From: Pseudomonadota bacterium | GTDB lineage: Bacteria; Myxococcota_A; UBA796; SXON01 | DNA: 64,000 nucleotides | Assembly (NCBI GenBank): GCA_030685065.1 | Contig: JAUXQH010000155.1 | Coordinates: forward strand, 1 to 64,000 | Direction of reading: 5' to 3' | In this document: positions 8,221 to 17,255 of the stretch, one piece after another | How the letters are laid out: each line of letters begins with the position of its first letter | Position numbering within the stretch: the stretch's first letter is position 1 | Notes under the pieces: generated by a model | Database searches by the model: none | What the model saw: the letters and a program-made list of their open reading frames with translations, nothing else | Told to the model about the DNA's origin: nothing | Made by a program: the position numbers and the translations under genes

Positions 8221-9435
8221 TCAGCGTTCGGCGCCCGCCGGAAGGCCTGCGAGGAAGGCCCGCGAGGCCGCCTGGGCGTCTTCGAGGACCGACTCCGCGG
8301 AGGGATCGTCCGCGAGCAGGAGGAGCCGACCCTCGATCCCGAGGACGACGCCGGCCCGATCGATGCAGTCGCGGTCGAACGGCGTCTCGACGCGCCAGCG
8401 GTGTGCCACGGCGGCGGCGACCGAGTAGAAACCCGCCCGCGCGAGCCCCCGGAGCACGGCACCCTCCGCGCCGCGCTGGACCCGGTCGCTGTCGGGGCCG
8501 TCCGCGATCGAGCGGCGCACCTGGTTCAGCGCCGGGATGGCGCGCGTCGGGCCGGCCATCGCAAGTGCCCTGGCGAGCGCGTTCAGGGGTGGGCTCGGGG
8601 TCGTGGTGACGCCCGCGGGCACGACGGCGCGCGGCCCGGGCAATCCGGCGGAGTCCACGTAGGTGTCGCCGGTGGGCGGGGTGGCGAGGTCTGCCGCGCT
8701 CACGACGAACGGCTCCGACGCGCGCGGCCCAGCGGCACGGGCATGGACCCGGAGCGCCTCGGCCGGCTCCCAGTAGTCCCACGGGTCGGTCGGAGCGAGG
8801 GGATCCGCGGTGTCCGCCCAGGCCTCGGTCAGGGTCGCCCGGAGCGCGGTGCGGGCCGCGGGATCGCCCGCCGCGCGCGGCAGGTCGAGGATCGGGGGGG
8901 GCGCGCCGGTCGAGAAGGCGAGGCCCGTGCGACGGGCGGCCGCCGCGCGCGCGTAGAGAGCGGCCACCGGCGTCGGCGGCGCCGGCGGATGGCGCCCCTC
9001 CGCCAGCGCGGCGCAGAGCTGGGCGTCGCGCGTGAGCGCGGCCGCGAAGGCGTCCCGGATCCGGCGCGGATCGGGCTCGGAGATAGGGGTCCCGACAACC
9101 TCCGCCGCGGCCGCAGCGTACCGCTCCGCGCACCCGGCGTGGTCCCCGGCGAGCGCGCGGGCCCGCGCCAGATCCCGGCCCTGCGCCGCGAGGTGGCCGA
9201 GGGCGCGCGCGCGGACCGCGTCCCAGGAGGTCTCGTGCCAGAACTGGGGACCGGGAGCCGCGCGCGGGGCCGCGCCGGGGGTGGCGGCCGGGGTGGCGCC
9301 GGGGGTACCGGCCGGGGTGGCGCCGGGGACCGCGGGCGAGCCGCACGCCGCGAGCATCAGGACAAACCCAGCGAGGAGGCGTGGAACCCGTGCGCGCCCC
9401 TGCGCTCGCGCACCAGTGGTCGTGCTAAATTCCAC
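8221..9435 (-). CDS. Hypothetical lipoprotein with Thr/Pro/Gly repeat linker
   Basis: About 404 residues from a GTG at 9435 (frame open to 9450). An Arg-containing n-region, a hydrophobic core LLAGFVLMLAAC and a lipobox Cys are followed by a linker of repeated ATPAGTPG-type units encoded by a 24-bp DNA repeat. The rest is Ala/Arg-rich and probably helical, with a segment from FDRDCIDRAGVVLGIEG onward that looks folded. I recognise no family. It starts only 5 bp from the divergent sulfatase-like gene and ends 37 bp before the mono-haem gene, so it may be the first gene of the minus-strand run. Start choice is moderately uncertain. Confidence 0.6.
   Translation of the reverse strand: MEFSTTTGARAQGRARVPRLLAGFVLMLAACGSPAVPGATPAGTPGATPAATPGAAPRAAPGPQFWHETSWDAVRARALGHLAAQGRDLARARALAGDHAGCAERYAAAAAEVVGTPISEPDPRRIRDAFAAALTRDAQLCAALAEGRHPPAPPTPVAALYARAAAARRTGLAFSTGAPPPILDLPRAAGDPAARTALRATLTEAWADTADPLAPTDPWDYWEPAEALRVHARAAGPRASEPFVVSAADLATPPTGDTYVDSAGLPGPRAVVPAGVTTTPSPPLNALARALAMAGPTRAIPALNQVRRSIADGPDSDRVQRGAEGAVLRGLARAGFYSVAAAVAHRWRVETPFDRDCIDRAGVVLGIEGRLLLLADDPSAESVLEDAQAASRAFLAGLPAGAER
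9272..9330. repeat. 24-bp tandem repeat in lipoprotein linker
   Basis: Two 24-bp units (9272-9295 and 9296-9319) of the type gcgccggggg...ggccggggtg, plus a partial third unit. On the minus strand they encode alternating Ala/Thr/Pro/Gly in the post-lipobox linker of the hypothetical lipoprotein. The unit length is a multiple of three, so copy-number change would only alter linker length. Confidence 0.75.
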
Positions 9436-9440
9436 CCGCG

Positions 9441-10838
9441 ATGATGGCACTCCTTACGCTCCTAGGCTGCGGCGGGGAGGCCTCCGGGCCCCCCATCGTC
9501 TGGATCACGCTCGACACCGTGAGCGCCGCTCACATGCGGCTGTATGGTGGCCGCGCGGAGATGCCCACGCTGGAGCGCTTCGCGCGGGACGCCGTCGTGT
9601 TCGACCATGCGTACAGCCACTTCCCGCAGACCCAGCAGTCGCATTGGACCATGTTCACCTCGACGCTCCCGGAGGTGCACCGAACCGCGTCCGACGCGCG
9701 GACCACGATGTACGCGGGGCCGACGATCGCGGAGCACCTCGCGGCGGCGGGCTACGCCACCGGCGGCTTCGTCGGCGGGCTCACGCTCAGCATCGAGGCG
9801 AGCGGCCTGGACCGCGGCTTCGGCGTCTACGACCACGCCAGCGCCTGGGGCCGCGACAACGACCTTCGGCCCGCGTCGCAAGTGCGGGCCCAGGCCCTGG
9901 CGTGGATGGCCGAGCAGGACCGCCCCTACTTCGCCTTCATCAACCTGTTCGAGGCCCACTCGGCCTACGAGCCGAAGGACGGGAAGCGCTACGACCCCGA
10001 CTACACGGGCCACGCAGACGGCTCGCTCGCCACGCTCGCCCGCGAGCGGAGCAATCCCTGGATGAGCCCGCGCGACATCGCGCACGTCGTGGCGCTCTAC
10101 GACGCGGAGCTCACGGAGCTCGACCAGGAGCTCGAGGCCTTGTTCGCGGCGATCCCGGCCGAGGCGATCGTGGTCGTCACCTCCGATCACGGCGAGTCCT
10201 TCGACCACGGCTACCTGTTCAACCACCCCGAGGTGGTCTACGACTCGGTCCTGCACGTGCCGTTGCTGATCCGGGCGCCGGGCATCCCCGCGCGCCGGGA
10301 GGCGGCGCAGGTGGGCCTGATGGACCTGACGCCGACCGTGTTGCAGCTCGCGGGGCTCCCCCCGATGGTGGGCGCGGCGGGCCACCCGCTCCTGCCGGAG
10401 ACCCCCCCGCGCAGCCCGCTCTACGCCCGATCGCGCGCCCCGACCGGGGGCCGCGCGCTGCTGGCGGCTCGCACGCCCACGGCGAAGGGAGTCTTCGAGG
10501 AAGGCGGCGCGAGCTGGGCGTTCGACCTGGTCGCCGATCCCGGAGAGCACGCGCGCACCGCGCTCCCGGCGGAGCTCGCCGACGCGCAGACGCGCTACGA
10601 CGCGCTCGCGGCCACGGACCTCCCGAGGGGCCTCCCGTCGCGCTTCCAACCGCCGGCCCACGAGCTGAAGGAGCGGCTCGAGGCGCTCGGGTACACGTCC
10701 GCGGAGGACGGGCGGGCCGCCGAACACCCGGGCTCGAGGCCCCCGATCCACCCCGGCGCCCCCCCGGGCCCCCCGCCGGGCCCGCGCCCCGAGGCGACGC
10801 TCCAGGTAGAGTCCGCCGGGCCGCCCCCGCCCCGCTGA
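9441..10838 (+). CDS. Sulfatase/alkaline phosphatase-superfamily lipoprotein
   Basis: 465 residues. MMALLTLLGCGG is a short lipoprotein signal (LLGC). The catalytic fold begins at once: IVWITLDTVSAAHMRLYGG (metal Asp in LDT), MPTLERFARDAVVFDHAYS, then VVVTSDHGESFDHGYLFNH near residue 247 (DHG metal-ligand motif) and LMDLTPTVLQLAGLP near 293. The position that usually holds the formylglycine Cys/Ser signature (CxPSR or SxPSR) reads PQTQQSHWTMFTST, with Ser but no Cys. The nucleophile may therefore be Ser, or the protein may be a phospho-/sulfo-transferase or inactive. The last 30 residues are Pro-rich. It probably acts on polysaccharide or lipid substrates outside the inner membrane. It is convergent with the beta-propeller gene. 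Confidence 0.82.
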   Translation: MMALLTLLGCGGEASGPPIVWITLDTVSAAHMRLYGGRAEMPTLERFARDAVVFDHAYSHFPQTQQSHWTMFTSTLPEVHRTASDARTTMYAGPTIAEHLAAAGYATGGFVGGLTLSIEASGLDRGFGVYDHASAWGRDNDLRPASQVRAQALAWMAEQDRPYFAFINLFEAHSAYEPKDGKRYDPDYTGHADGSLATLARERSNPWMSPRDIAHVVALYDAELTELDQELEALFAAIPAEAIVVVTSDHGESFDHGYLFNHPEVVYDSVLHVPLLIRAPGIPARREAAQVGLMDLTPTVLQLAGLPPMVGAAGHPLLPETPPRSPLYARSRAPTGGRALLAARTPTAKGVFEEGGASWAFDLVADPGEHARTALPAELADAQTRYDALAATDLPRGLPSRFQPPAHELKERLEALGYTSAEDGRAAEHPGSRPPIHPGAPPGPPPGPRPEATLQVESAGPPPPR

Positions 10839-10869
10839 GCGCGTCCCCCTCGCGGCGAGCGCCCGCTGG

Positions 10870-12429
10870 CTACCAGGGCGCCGCCACCCCGTTCCACGTG
10901 CGCACCTTGTCGCCGCTCCCAAATCCCACGACGATCTCCCGCACCGAGTTTCCGTTGTACGGTTGGGGTTGGTAGATCGCGTCGTCGCGCCAGCCCCCCA
11001 CTCCGTTTCCCCACACCGCGCCGTGCCCGTACAGCTCGGCCACCGGGTCGGAGAAGCTGGTGACCGTGCCATCCAGCTCGACCCGGTAGAAGCCGCGCGA
11101 CGAATAATCCGCCACGTAGAGGTTTCCGCACGCGTCCACCTCGATCCCGTCGTGGTAGCCGATGCCGACGCCCGACGCGTACACCAGCGGCTCCGACGTG
11201 GGGTTCAGATCGGCGTCGAGCGTCACGTAGTAGACGATGCCACCCGTGCCGATCGAGCCGATGTACATGATCGTACTGTCGAGGTTGAAGTTGAGGGAGT
11301 GCGCGGACCATCCGCTCACGGTCACCAGGGTGGTGAGCTCGCCGCTGGTGGGGTCCACCCGCAGCACCGCCACTCCGTTGGCGACGTACACGTTTCCGTC
11401 CGGTCCCACCGTCACGCCGTAGACGCTGCCCACCGCGGAGGAGATGGTCGCGCTGCCGCCGCTCGGCGTGACACGGAGCAGTCGGGCGTTGGTGCTGTCT
11501 CCCAGCACCAGGTCACCGTCGGGGAGCCGATCCATTTGTTGGATGCCGGAGAGCCCGGGGAGGAACACCGAGCGGCTCCCGCCGTAGGTGCTCTTGATGA
11601 GCGAGCTCCCGTCGAACCCGATGAGCGTCTCGTCGCTGCTCTCGAACGCGATGCCGTGGTAGGCGCGCGCGTCGGACAGGGTGGTGTCACCGCCGTTGAA
11701 CGCGGGGACGTCGTCGCATTGGATCTCGACGAGCAGGCTCGCCTCCGCCGACACCGCGGTGTGGTACCCGTCCGTCACGGACGCGACCGCGCGGAAGGTC
11801 TCCCCGAGCTCCACCTGGCTGCCGGGCACGACCAGCAGATCGTTCAACGTCGGGACCAGGAACCCATCGTCGTACCAACGGATCGAGATCGTGAGCGGAT
11901 CGCCCTCGGGATCGGTCGCGGCGGGGTCGAGGACGAGCGTGATGGCGTCCCCGGGGCCCACCGCCGCGGGGCTGAAGGAGAGGCCCGGCGGCGTCGGCGC
12001 GGCGTTCCCGAGGACAGCGGAGGCGACGCTCGGGGGCCCGGCGTCGGTCCCGTCGGTGGGGGTCACGGTCACCTCCCAGACCTGGTCCTGCACCGTCGTC
12101 GCGCCCGACACCTCCACCCCCGTGAGGTCGACCGGGACGCCGTCCAACGTCCAGCCATAGCTGTAGGTCACCGGGTCCCCGTCCAGGTCGATCGACGGCT
12201 TCACGATCACCACGGCGAAGTCCTCGCCCGCGTCCGGAGCAGGCGGCGACAGCACGATCTGCGGGGCGGTGGGCGCCCGGTTCGCGGGGGCCGTTCCCGT
12301 GTCGTCGAGGTCGGTGTCGTCGGGTTCGTCGGTGTCCTCGACCGGCGGGACGTCGGTGTCGGTGTCCTCGGCGGAGTCGGGCTGTTCGACCTGGGGCGTG
12401 CAGGCGACGAGCGCCAGGGACAGGAGCAT
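10870..12429 (-). CDS. Lipoprotein with Ig/PKD-like domains and SMP-30/NHL-type beta-propeller
   Basis: 519 residues. The signal MLLSLALVACTP (Cys at 10) precedes an acidic Asp/Thr linker (about residues 15-48). Two immunoglobulin/PKD-like domains follow, each introduced by NRAPTAP- or NAAPTPP-type sequence with DxDGDPVTY or DPEGDPLTI calcium/cadherin-like signatures. From about residue 245 to the end, repeated strands such as RLPDGDLVLGD, VGPDGNVYVANG and VDACGNLYVADY mark a six-bladed SMP-30/gluconolactonase or NHL-type propeller. This is a typical surface-exposed binding or sensing lipoprotein; an enzymatic role is not evident. Divergent from the 12560 gene with 130 bp between starts. Confidence 0.78.
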   Translation of the reverse strand: MLLSLALVACTPQVEQPDSAEDTDTDVPPVEDTDEPDDTDLDDTGTAPANRAPTAPQIVLSPPAPDAGEDFAVVIVKPSIDLDGDPVTYSYGWTLDGVPVDLTGVEVSGATTVQDQVWEVTVTPTDGTDAGPPSVASAVLGNAAPTPPGLSFSPAAVGPGDAITLVLDPAATDPEGDPLTISIRWYDDGFLVPTLNDLLVVPGSQVELGETFRAVASVTDGYHTAVSAEASLLVEIQCDDVPAFNGGDTTLSDARAYHGIAFESSDETLIGFDGSSLIKSTYGGSRSVFLPGLSGIQQMDRLPDGDLVLGDSTNARLLRVTPSGGSATISSAVGSVYGVTVGPDGNVYVANGVAVLRVDPTSGELTTLVTVSGWSAHSLNFNLDSTIMYIGSIGTGGIVYYVTLDADLNPTSEPLVYASGVGIGYHDGIEVDACGNLYVADYSSRGFYRVELDGTVTSFSDPVAELYGHGAVWGNGVGGWRDDAIYQPQPYNGNSVREIVVGFGSGDKVRTWNGVAAPW

Positions 12430-12434
12430 GGGAG

Positions 12435-12471
12435 GCCTCGGCCTCGACTATACCGGAGGCGACGCCGAGGC
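12435..12471. repeat. Inverted repeat in divergent lipoprotein promoter region
   Basis: Perfect 8-bp arms gcctcggc (12435-12442) and gccgaggc (12464-12471) with 21 bp between them, in the 130-bp gap between the divergent lipoprotein genes. It could be an operator or a hairpin in the 5' leader of either gene. No regulator is adjacent, and in DNA this GC-rich such arms can arise by chance. Confidence 0.3.
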
Positions 12472-12559
12472 GCGCGGCTCCCCCGTGCCCGCCGGATGTG
12501 CCCCACCCGGCCCCCCACCCGGTCGGCACCGGGTCCTCAAAGGAGATAGCGTTCCGCCC

Positions 12560-13420
12560 ATGCTCACCCTCCCGCTCCTCTCTCTGCTCGCCTGTGAGCC
12601 CCCGGCGCCCGCGCCCGCCCCGACCGCGACCCCCGCCCCGACCGCGACCCCCGCGCCCGCCCCGCGGCCCGCGGCCTGGGCCGTCAACCCCACCCTCCTC
12701 CGCTACGATGACGGCGTGGTCACGGTGAGCGTACAGGTCGAACACATGGCGGGCGCTTCCCCGGGCCTCGCCGCGGCGCCCGCGGGCGAGATGTGGCTCG
12801 GCGCGACCGTGCTCACCACCTCCGGCGAGGAGATCGACATGGCCGTGCAGACGGTCTTCCCGGATCGCGTGGGCGAGCCCTTCACGTTCTCGTCGCAGGT
12901 CGGCGCCGATGTCGAGGTCGTGATCGTCGGCCTCTGGGGCAAGAAGATCGAGCCGTGCGACTCGAGCCGGAGCGGCTGCCAGATGTTCGGCTTCGTCCTC
13001 GACGAGTCGCTCGCCGCCTGGCCGGCCGACACCTACACGGCGACCCCACCGCGCCGCCAGCGCTTCCTCCCGCCGCAGATGGCGGTGCAGGTGGCCGCCC
13101 CCGCGATGTCCGTCGAGCGCCAGAAGGCCCTCACGGACGCGATGGCGCCCCTCTGGGCCTCGGAGGAGCAGCGCTTCGGCACCCACTTCACCCTGGCGAG
13201 CTGGGCGCTGGCGGATGGCTCCCCCACCCCCGGGGCCGCCCTGCCGAGCGCGGCCCCGAGCGAGGTCGTGCACAAGAACGTTCACGATGGCCCCCTCGCC
13301 TCCCGGCTCGCGGCCACGTTGGGCGAAGGCGTGAGCGTGCGACACGACGCCGCGGCCAGGGCGGACCTCGCCGTGCGCCTCGCCGCGACCGCCTGCCCGC
13401 CGGGCCTGGAGTGCAAGTAG
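12560..13420 (+). CDS. Hypothetical lipoprotein
   Basis: 286 residues. MLTLPLLSLLACEPP is a lipoprotein signal (LLAC), followed by a Pro/Ala/Thr linker made of PAPTAT repeats encoded by an 18-bp DNA repeat. The mature part has a beta-rich section (VVTVSVQVEHMAG, then VEVVIVGLWGKKIEPC) and a C-terminal helix-like region with no family I recognise. An AGGAG lies 14 nt before the ATG, rather far. Its 3' end overlaps the start of the glycosyltransferase gene by 10 nt (GTGCAAGTAG), so the two are probably cotranslated and may share an envelope function. Confidence 0.7.
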   Translation: MLTLPLLSLLACEPPAPAPAPTATPAPTATPAPAPRPAAWAVNPTLLRYDDGVVTVSVQVEHMAGASPGLAAAPAGEMWLGATVLTTSGEEIDMAVQTVFPDRVGEPFTFSSQVGADVEVVIVGLWGKKIEPCDSSRSGCQMFGFVLDESLAAWPADTYTATPPRRQRFLPPQMAVQVAAPAMSVERQKALTDAMAPLWASEEQRFGTHFTLASWALADGSPTPGAALPSAAPSEVVHKNVHDGPLASRLAATLGEGVSVRHDAAARADLAVRLAATACPPGLECK

Positions 13421-14670
13421 GCGCCTGGGGCGCACCGGTCCCGGCCAGCCTGCTCGTCGCGATCACCGCGCTCCTCGCGCTGCGCCTGCTGCTCTTCGTC
13501 GGGGCGGCGGCCGTGGAGCTCGCGCGGCGGCGGCGCCTCCCGTGGCCGCTCGACGGAGAGCTGCCCCGCGCCTCGGTCATCGTGCCGGCGTTCAACGAGG
13601 AGCGCGTGCTGGAGGGCACCGTCGCGAGCCTGCTCGCCTCGGATCACCCCGACCTCGAGATCATCCTCGTCGACGACGGCAGCACGGATGCCACCGCCAC
13701 GCTCGCCCGGGCCCTCGCCGACCGCCACCCGCGCGTGCGCCTGCTCCTGCGGCCGGCGAACGGCGGCAAGTCCGCCGCGCTCAACGCCGGCATCGCGGTC
13801 GCCACCGGCGCCCACATCGTCACCGTGGACGCCGACACCCTCCTCCACCCGCGCGCCCTGCGTCGCCTCTGCGCCCCGCTCGTGCTCCCCGGCGTCGACG
13901 CCGTGGCCAGCAACGTGAAGGTGGGGAACCGCCAGCGTTGGATCAACGTCTGGCAGAGCCTGGAGTATGTCGTCGGCCTCAACCTGCACCGTCGCGGGCA
14001 GGCCGCGCTCGGATGCATCACGACGATTCCGGGCGCCGCGTGCGCGTTCCGCCGGGAGGCTCTCGCGGAGGTCGGGGGCTTCTCCTCCGACACCGTCGTC
14101 GAGGACACCGATCTGACGCTCTGCCTGCTCGAAGCGGGCAAGCGCATCGTGTTCCAGCCCACCGCGGTCGCCTACACCGAGTCACCCGACACGATCGGCG
14201 GTCTGTTTCGCCAGCGTACGCGCTGGGCCCGCGGCTACTTCCAGTGCCTGTGGAAGCACCGCCGCTCGTTTTTCCGGCGCGACGTGCTCGGTTGGTTCGG
14301 CATGCCGGACCTGTTGCTCGTCAACGTCCTCTTCTATGGGCTCGTGCCCCTCTCGCTGCCGGCGCTGGGCTCCCTCCTCGGGGCCGCGAGCGCGGGCACC
14401 GTGAGCTGGGGCGCCCTGGCCGGGGGCGTGGCGGGCCTCTTCGCCGTGGATCTCGCGGTCGCGGCCGGCGCCTACACGATCGACGGGGAAGACCTCCGCG
14501 AGCTGCGCCACGTGCCGCTGAGGCAGCTCGTGTGGCCATGGTTCCTGCTCGCCGTGTTCGTCGTGGCGGCGTGGCGATTTCTGTCCGGCGCGCGGGGCTG
14601 GGGCACGCCGGCGCGGCAGGGGGTGCTCGCGGAGGCCGGGAAGGGCGGGAAGACGGGGGTGGTCCGGTAG
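13411..14670 (+). CDS. Membrane-bound GT2 family glycosyltransferase
   Basis: 419 residues from the GTG at 13411, which overlaps the upstream stop. It has an N-terminal membrane segment (LLVAITALLALRLLLFVGAA) and a GT-A catalytic domain with the processive GT2 motifs in order: VIVPAFNEE, ILVDDGSTD, VDADT (DxD), VVEDTDL (ED) and QRTRWARG (Q/RxxRW). C-terminal membrane segments follow (VNVLFYGLVPLSLPALGSLL and WFLLAVFVVAAW). The set matches PgaC/BcsA-like synthases that polymerise or transfer sugars from nucleotide-sugars at the inner membrane. No PilZ domain or partner subunit is adjacent, so the polymer is unknown. Convergent with the arylsulfotransferase-like gene, 31 bp apart. Confidence 0.85.
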   Translation: MQVGAWGAPVPASLLVAITALLALRLLLFVGAAAVELARRRRLPWPLDGELPRASVIVPAFNEERVLEGTVASLLASDHPDLEIILVDDGSTDATATLARALADRHPRVRLLLRPANGGKSAALNAGIAVATGAHIVTVDADTLLHPRALRRLCAPLVLPGVDAVASNVKVGNRQRWINVWQSLEYVVGLNLHRRGQAALGCITTIPGAACAFRREALAEVGGFSSDTVVEDTDLTLCLLEAGKRIVFQPTAVAYTESPDTIGGLFRQRTRWARGYFQCLWKHRRSFFRRDVLGWFGMPDLLLVNVLFYGLVPLSLPALGSLLGAASAGTVSWGALAGGVAGLFAVDLAVAAGAYTIDGEDLRELRHVPLRQLVWPWFLLAVFVVAAWRFLSGARGWGTPARQGVLAEAGKGGKTGVVR

Positions 14671-14701
14671 CGGCAACGCTACGAGTCCCGCGGGACGCGC
14701 C

Positions 14702-16102
14702 CTACGGAGTGAGGGTCGCCACCCGGGTCGTGAAGCCGACCGCGGCGCCGAACGAGGTGTTCACCCGCCAGGCGGAGGTGCCCTCCGGCGTCACCTCGTC
14801 GAGCTGCCCGGCATTGGTCCAGGACAGGAGCGTATTGCCCCCCGGCAGGCGCTCCGCGCCGCCGAGATAGGGAATGAGCAGGCACTCCTCGGGGGAGTAG
14901 CGCCAGCCCAGGCTCGCCTCCCAAGCGAGCTCGTCGAGCACGATCTCGTTCGCGAACGAGCAGCCGTGTTCGAGGTCCTCGTGGTCCCGGTTGAAGACCA
15001 ACACTCCGCCCTCCACCGCCTGGACGCTGTGGGGAAACTCCAGGAATTCGTCCCCGTGCGGGTTCGCGAAGTCCCCCTCGCCCCCGTCGGTGAGCGACCA
15101 GAGCTGCTCCCCGCTCTGGCGGTCGATCTTCACGACCGTGCTCTGGTACGACATCGTGAGGTAGTACGCGTCGTCCGTGGCATCGTAGGAGAGGCCGTTG
15201 ATGTGGCTCCAATCTTCGACCTCGGGGTCGTCCGGGTAGTACCCCTCGTAGGTCCGCGACAGGTCGGGGGAGAAGTGGTCCCACGCGTTCCACACCACGC
15301 GCTCCGTGCCATCCGGGGCCCGCTCGACCAGGGTGTCCCCCATCAGCTTGCGCCCGTCGATCTCGCGTAGATCCCAGCCGAACGAGGCGTAGCCGCCGGG
15401 GGTGTACTCGACGAAATCGATGTGCCCCTCGGTGACGCCGCTCTCCTCGACCGTGCTCCCGTCGAGCGCCACGCGGTAGATGATCCCCACGTCCGCGATC
15501 CGCCCCGCCGGGTAATTGTAGAGGATGGCCTTGCGATCGAGCGAGAGCCGCGCGCGGTACACCGGCGGCGCGGGCGGGCTGTCTTCCACCGGCCACGCCC
15601 ACACCGCCCGGCCGCGGCTGTCGAGCGCGACCACGCCGGCGCCGTTCATGAGGAGGATGGAGGCCAGGGTGAAGCCGGGCTCGGCCTCGTCGGGGGCCTC
15701 GGCGGACCAGTGGAGGTCGGGCACCCAGGCGGGGCTCGCCCCGGTGGTGATCACGGCGCGGTCGGAGCCGCCGCTGCCATCCGCGGTGAGGGCCTCGACG
15801 TGCACGTTCACCTCGGTCAGGGGCGGGAGGCCCACGAGCTGCACCGCGTGATCCGTCCCCTCGGCGGCCTCCTCCACCACCACGGCTCCGTCGAGGAACG
15901 TGGCGGTCACGCGCGCCCGTGACGGCTCCGCGGTGGACCACGTGACGTTCACCACCGTGGCGACAATCGCGGGCGCGAGGTGAACGCCGTCTTCGGTGAG
16001 GGTATTCTCGAAGACATCGTCGGGAGCCGCTGTGTCCTCGGCCGGCTCGACGGCAGCGGGCTCATCGATCGGAGCGGAGCAGGCGAGCAGGACGTGAAGC
16101 AT
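14702..16102 (-). CDS. Arylsulfotransferase (ASST)-like lipoprotein
   Basis: 466 residues. MLHVLLACSAP is a lipoprotein signal (LLAC). A fibronectin-III-like N-terminal domain (VNVTWSTAEPSRARVTATF, then VHVEALTADGSGG) is followed by a beta-propeller resembling aryl-sulfate sulfotransferase ASST. Supporting segments are HINGLSYDATDDAYYLTMSY, VVKIDRQSGEQLWSL, GDEFLEFPHSVQ and LPGGNTLLSWTN. ASST enzymes transfer sulfate between phenolic compounds in the periplasm using a catalytic His; which His serves here cannot be fixed by eye. ASST-like lipoproteins with Asp/Glu linkers are numerous in myxobacteria and many may be non-enzymatic. Monocistronic by spacing (85 bp downstream of the membrane-protein gene). 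Confidence 0.78.
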   Translation of the reverse strand: MLHVLLACSAPIDEPAAVEPAEDTAAPDDVFENTLTEDGVHLAPAIVATVVNVTWSTAEPSRARVTATFLDGAVVVEEAAEGTDHAVQLVGLPPLTEVNVHVEALTADGSGGSDRAVITTGASPAWVPDLHWSAEAPDEAEPGFTLASILLMNGAGVVALDSRGRAVWAWPVEDSPPAPPVYRARLSLDRKAILYNYPAGRIADVGIIYRVALDGSTVEESGVTEGHIDFVEYTPGGYASFGWDLREIDGRKLMGDTLVERAPDGTERVVWNAWDHFSPDLSRTYEGYYPDDPEVEDWSHINGLSYDATDDAYYLTMSYQSTVVKIDRQSGEQLWSLTDGGEGDFANPHGDEFLEFPHSVQAVEGGVLVFNRDHEDLEHGCSFANEIVLDELAWEASLGWRYSPEECLLIPYLGGAERLPGGNTLLSWTNAGQLDEVTPEGTSAWRVNTSFGAAVGFTTRVATLTP

Positions 16103-16187
16103 CCCTCACAGCATGCTCGGTGCCGCTCGCGGTTCCGTCAGGAATTCGTGAACGCCTCGACATCGCCGGGATCCGGCCGCCGCTCGC

Positions 16188-17255
16188 TCAACCGCCCTCG
16201 AGCTCCCCCCGCAAGCTCTCCGCGAACAGCGGCGCGAGCTGCTCCGGCTCGGCCGGCAGCGTCGCGATCAGCCACAACATCGCGGGCACCCCGAGCAGGA
16301 GCGTCAACATGTGCACCCACCGCAGGGCGAAGGCGACGAACACCGCGTCCGCCGTATCGCCCACCGCGAAGGTCGGGAAAAGCGCCACGACGAGCACCTC
16401 CACCGCGCCGAACCCGCCCGGCACGAGCACGCCGGCCACGCTCGCGACCGCCGTGAGGGCCTGCATGAACACGACGCCGAGCGGATCCGACGGGACCCCG
16501 GCGGCGGAGAGCGAGAACATCGTGGACACGCTCAACACGAGCAGGTTCACGAGGCACAACGCCGCGGCCTGGGCCCAACGCCCCGGCGAGATCTCGCCCA
16601 CGGCCGCGAAGCACCGCACCCACCAGTCGACCCGACCCGCGACGCGCGCGGCGATCCGGGCGGGCAGGACGCGGGTGAGGAGCACACCGCTCCATCGCAC
16701 CATGCCGGCCGGCCGATAGCACAGCGCCGCCATGGGGAGCGAGACCAGGCCGGTCAGGAGGGCGATGGGCGTGACGAGCACCACCACGTCGTCCGGAAGC
16801 GAGGTCGCGACGATGGGCCACAACACGAGGGTGGAGAGGCCGAACATCAGCACGGCGAGGGCGCGCGCGAGCAGGGCGGCGGCCAGGGCGGTGACCATCG
16901 GGACGCCGTAGCGGTGCCGCAGATACCACGCCGCCGCGAACTCTCCGACCGGGCCGGGGAGCGCGAGCGAGAGGGCGTTTGCGCCGAAGACCACCCAGGC
17001 GAGCATCGCCGCGGGCGGCCGGGAGCGGACCGGGAGGAGCGCACGCCATCGGAGGCCCTGAACGCCGAGCGAGGTCATCCAGACCCCGAGCGAGAGCGCC
17101 AACCACCCGGGCGAGAGCTCGATCAGGCGCCGCCCGGTCTGGGCCGCGCCCTCCATCAACGCGAGGATCCCGCCGCCGAGCACGGTGATGCCGATCGACG
17201 AGAGGAGGACCGCGAGGATGACGCGCGCCGCGGGGCGGCGGTACCACGGGCTCAT
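16188..17255 (-). CDS. Lysylphosphatidylglycerol synthase TM-region/flippase-like membrane protein
   Basis: 355 residues, with about eight predicted membrane helices spread over the whole length (for example AVLLSSIGITVLGGGILALM, WLALSLGVWMTSLG and LLTGLVSLPMAALCY). It has the hallmark LSLALPGPVGEFAAAWYLRHRYG, and VLVPGGFGAVEVLVVALF near residue 270. This is the LPG_synthase_TM (UPF0104) family, found as the flippase part of MprF or as stand-alone proteins of uncertain lipid substrate. It lacks the C-terminal aminoacyl-transferase domain of MprF. The ATG is embedded in a triplicated 14-bp repeat with overlapping stop/start codons that links it to the SGNH gene upstream. Confidence 0.82.
   Translation of the reverse strand: MSPWYRRPAARVILAVLLSSIGITVLGGGILALMEGAAQTGRRLIELSPGWLALSLGVWMTSLGVQGLRWRALLPVRSRPPAAMLAWVVFGANALSLALPGPVGEFAAAWYLRHRYGVPMVTALAAALLARALAVLMFGLSTLVLWPIVATSLPDDVVVLVTPIALLTGLVSLPMAALCYRPAGMVRWSGVLLTRVLPARIAARVAGRVDWWVRCFAAVGEISPGRWAQAAALCLVNLLVLSVSTMFSLSAAGVPSDPLGVVFMQALTAVASVAGVLVPGGFGAVEVLVVALFPTFAVGDTADAVFVAFALRWVHMLTLLLGVPAMLWLIATLPAEPEQLAPLFAESLRGELEGG

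Noticed and set aside
14685..14696. 12-bp palindrome gtcccgcgggac between convergent GT2 and ASST-like genes
   Set aside because: It has no loop, so it is a poor hairpin; it may be chance in GC-rich DNA and is not claimed as a terminator.
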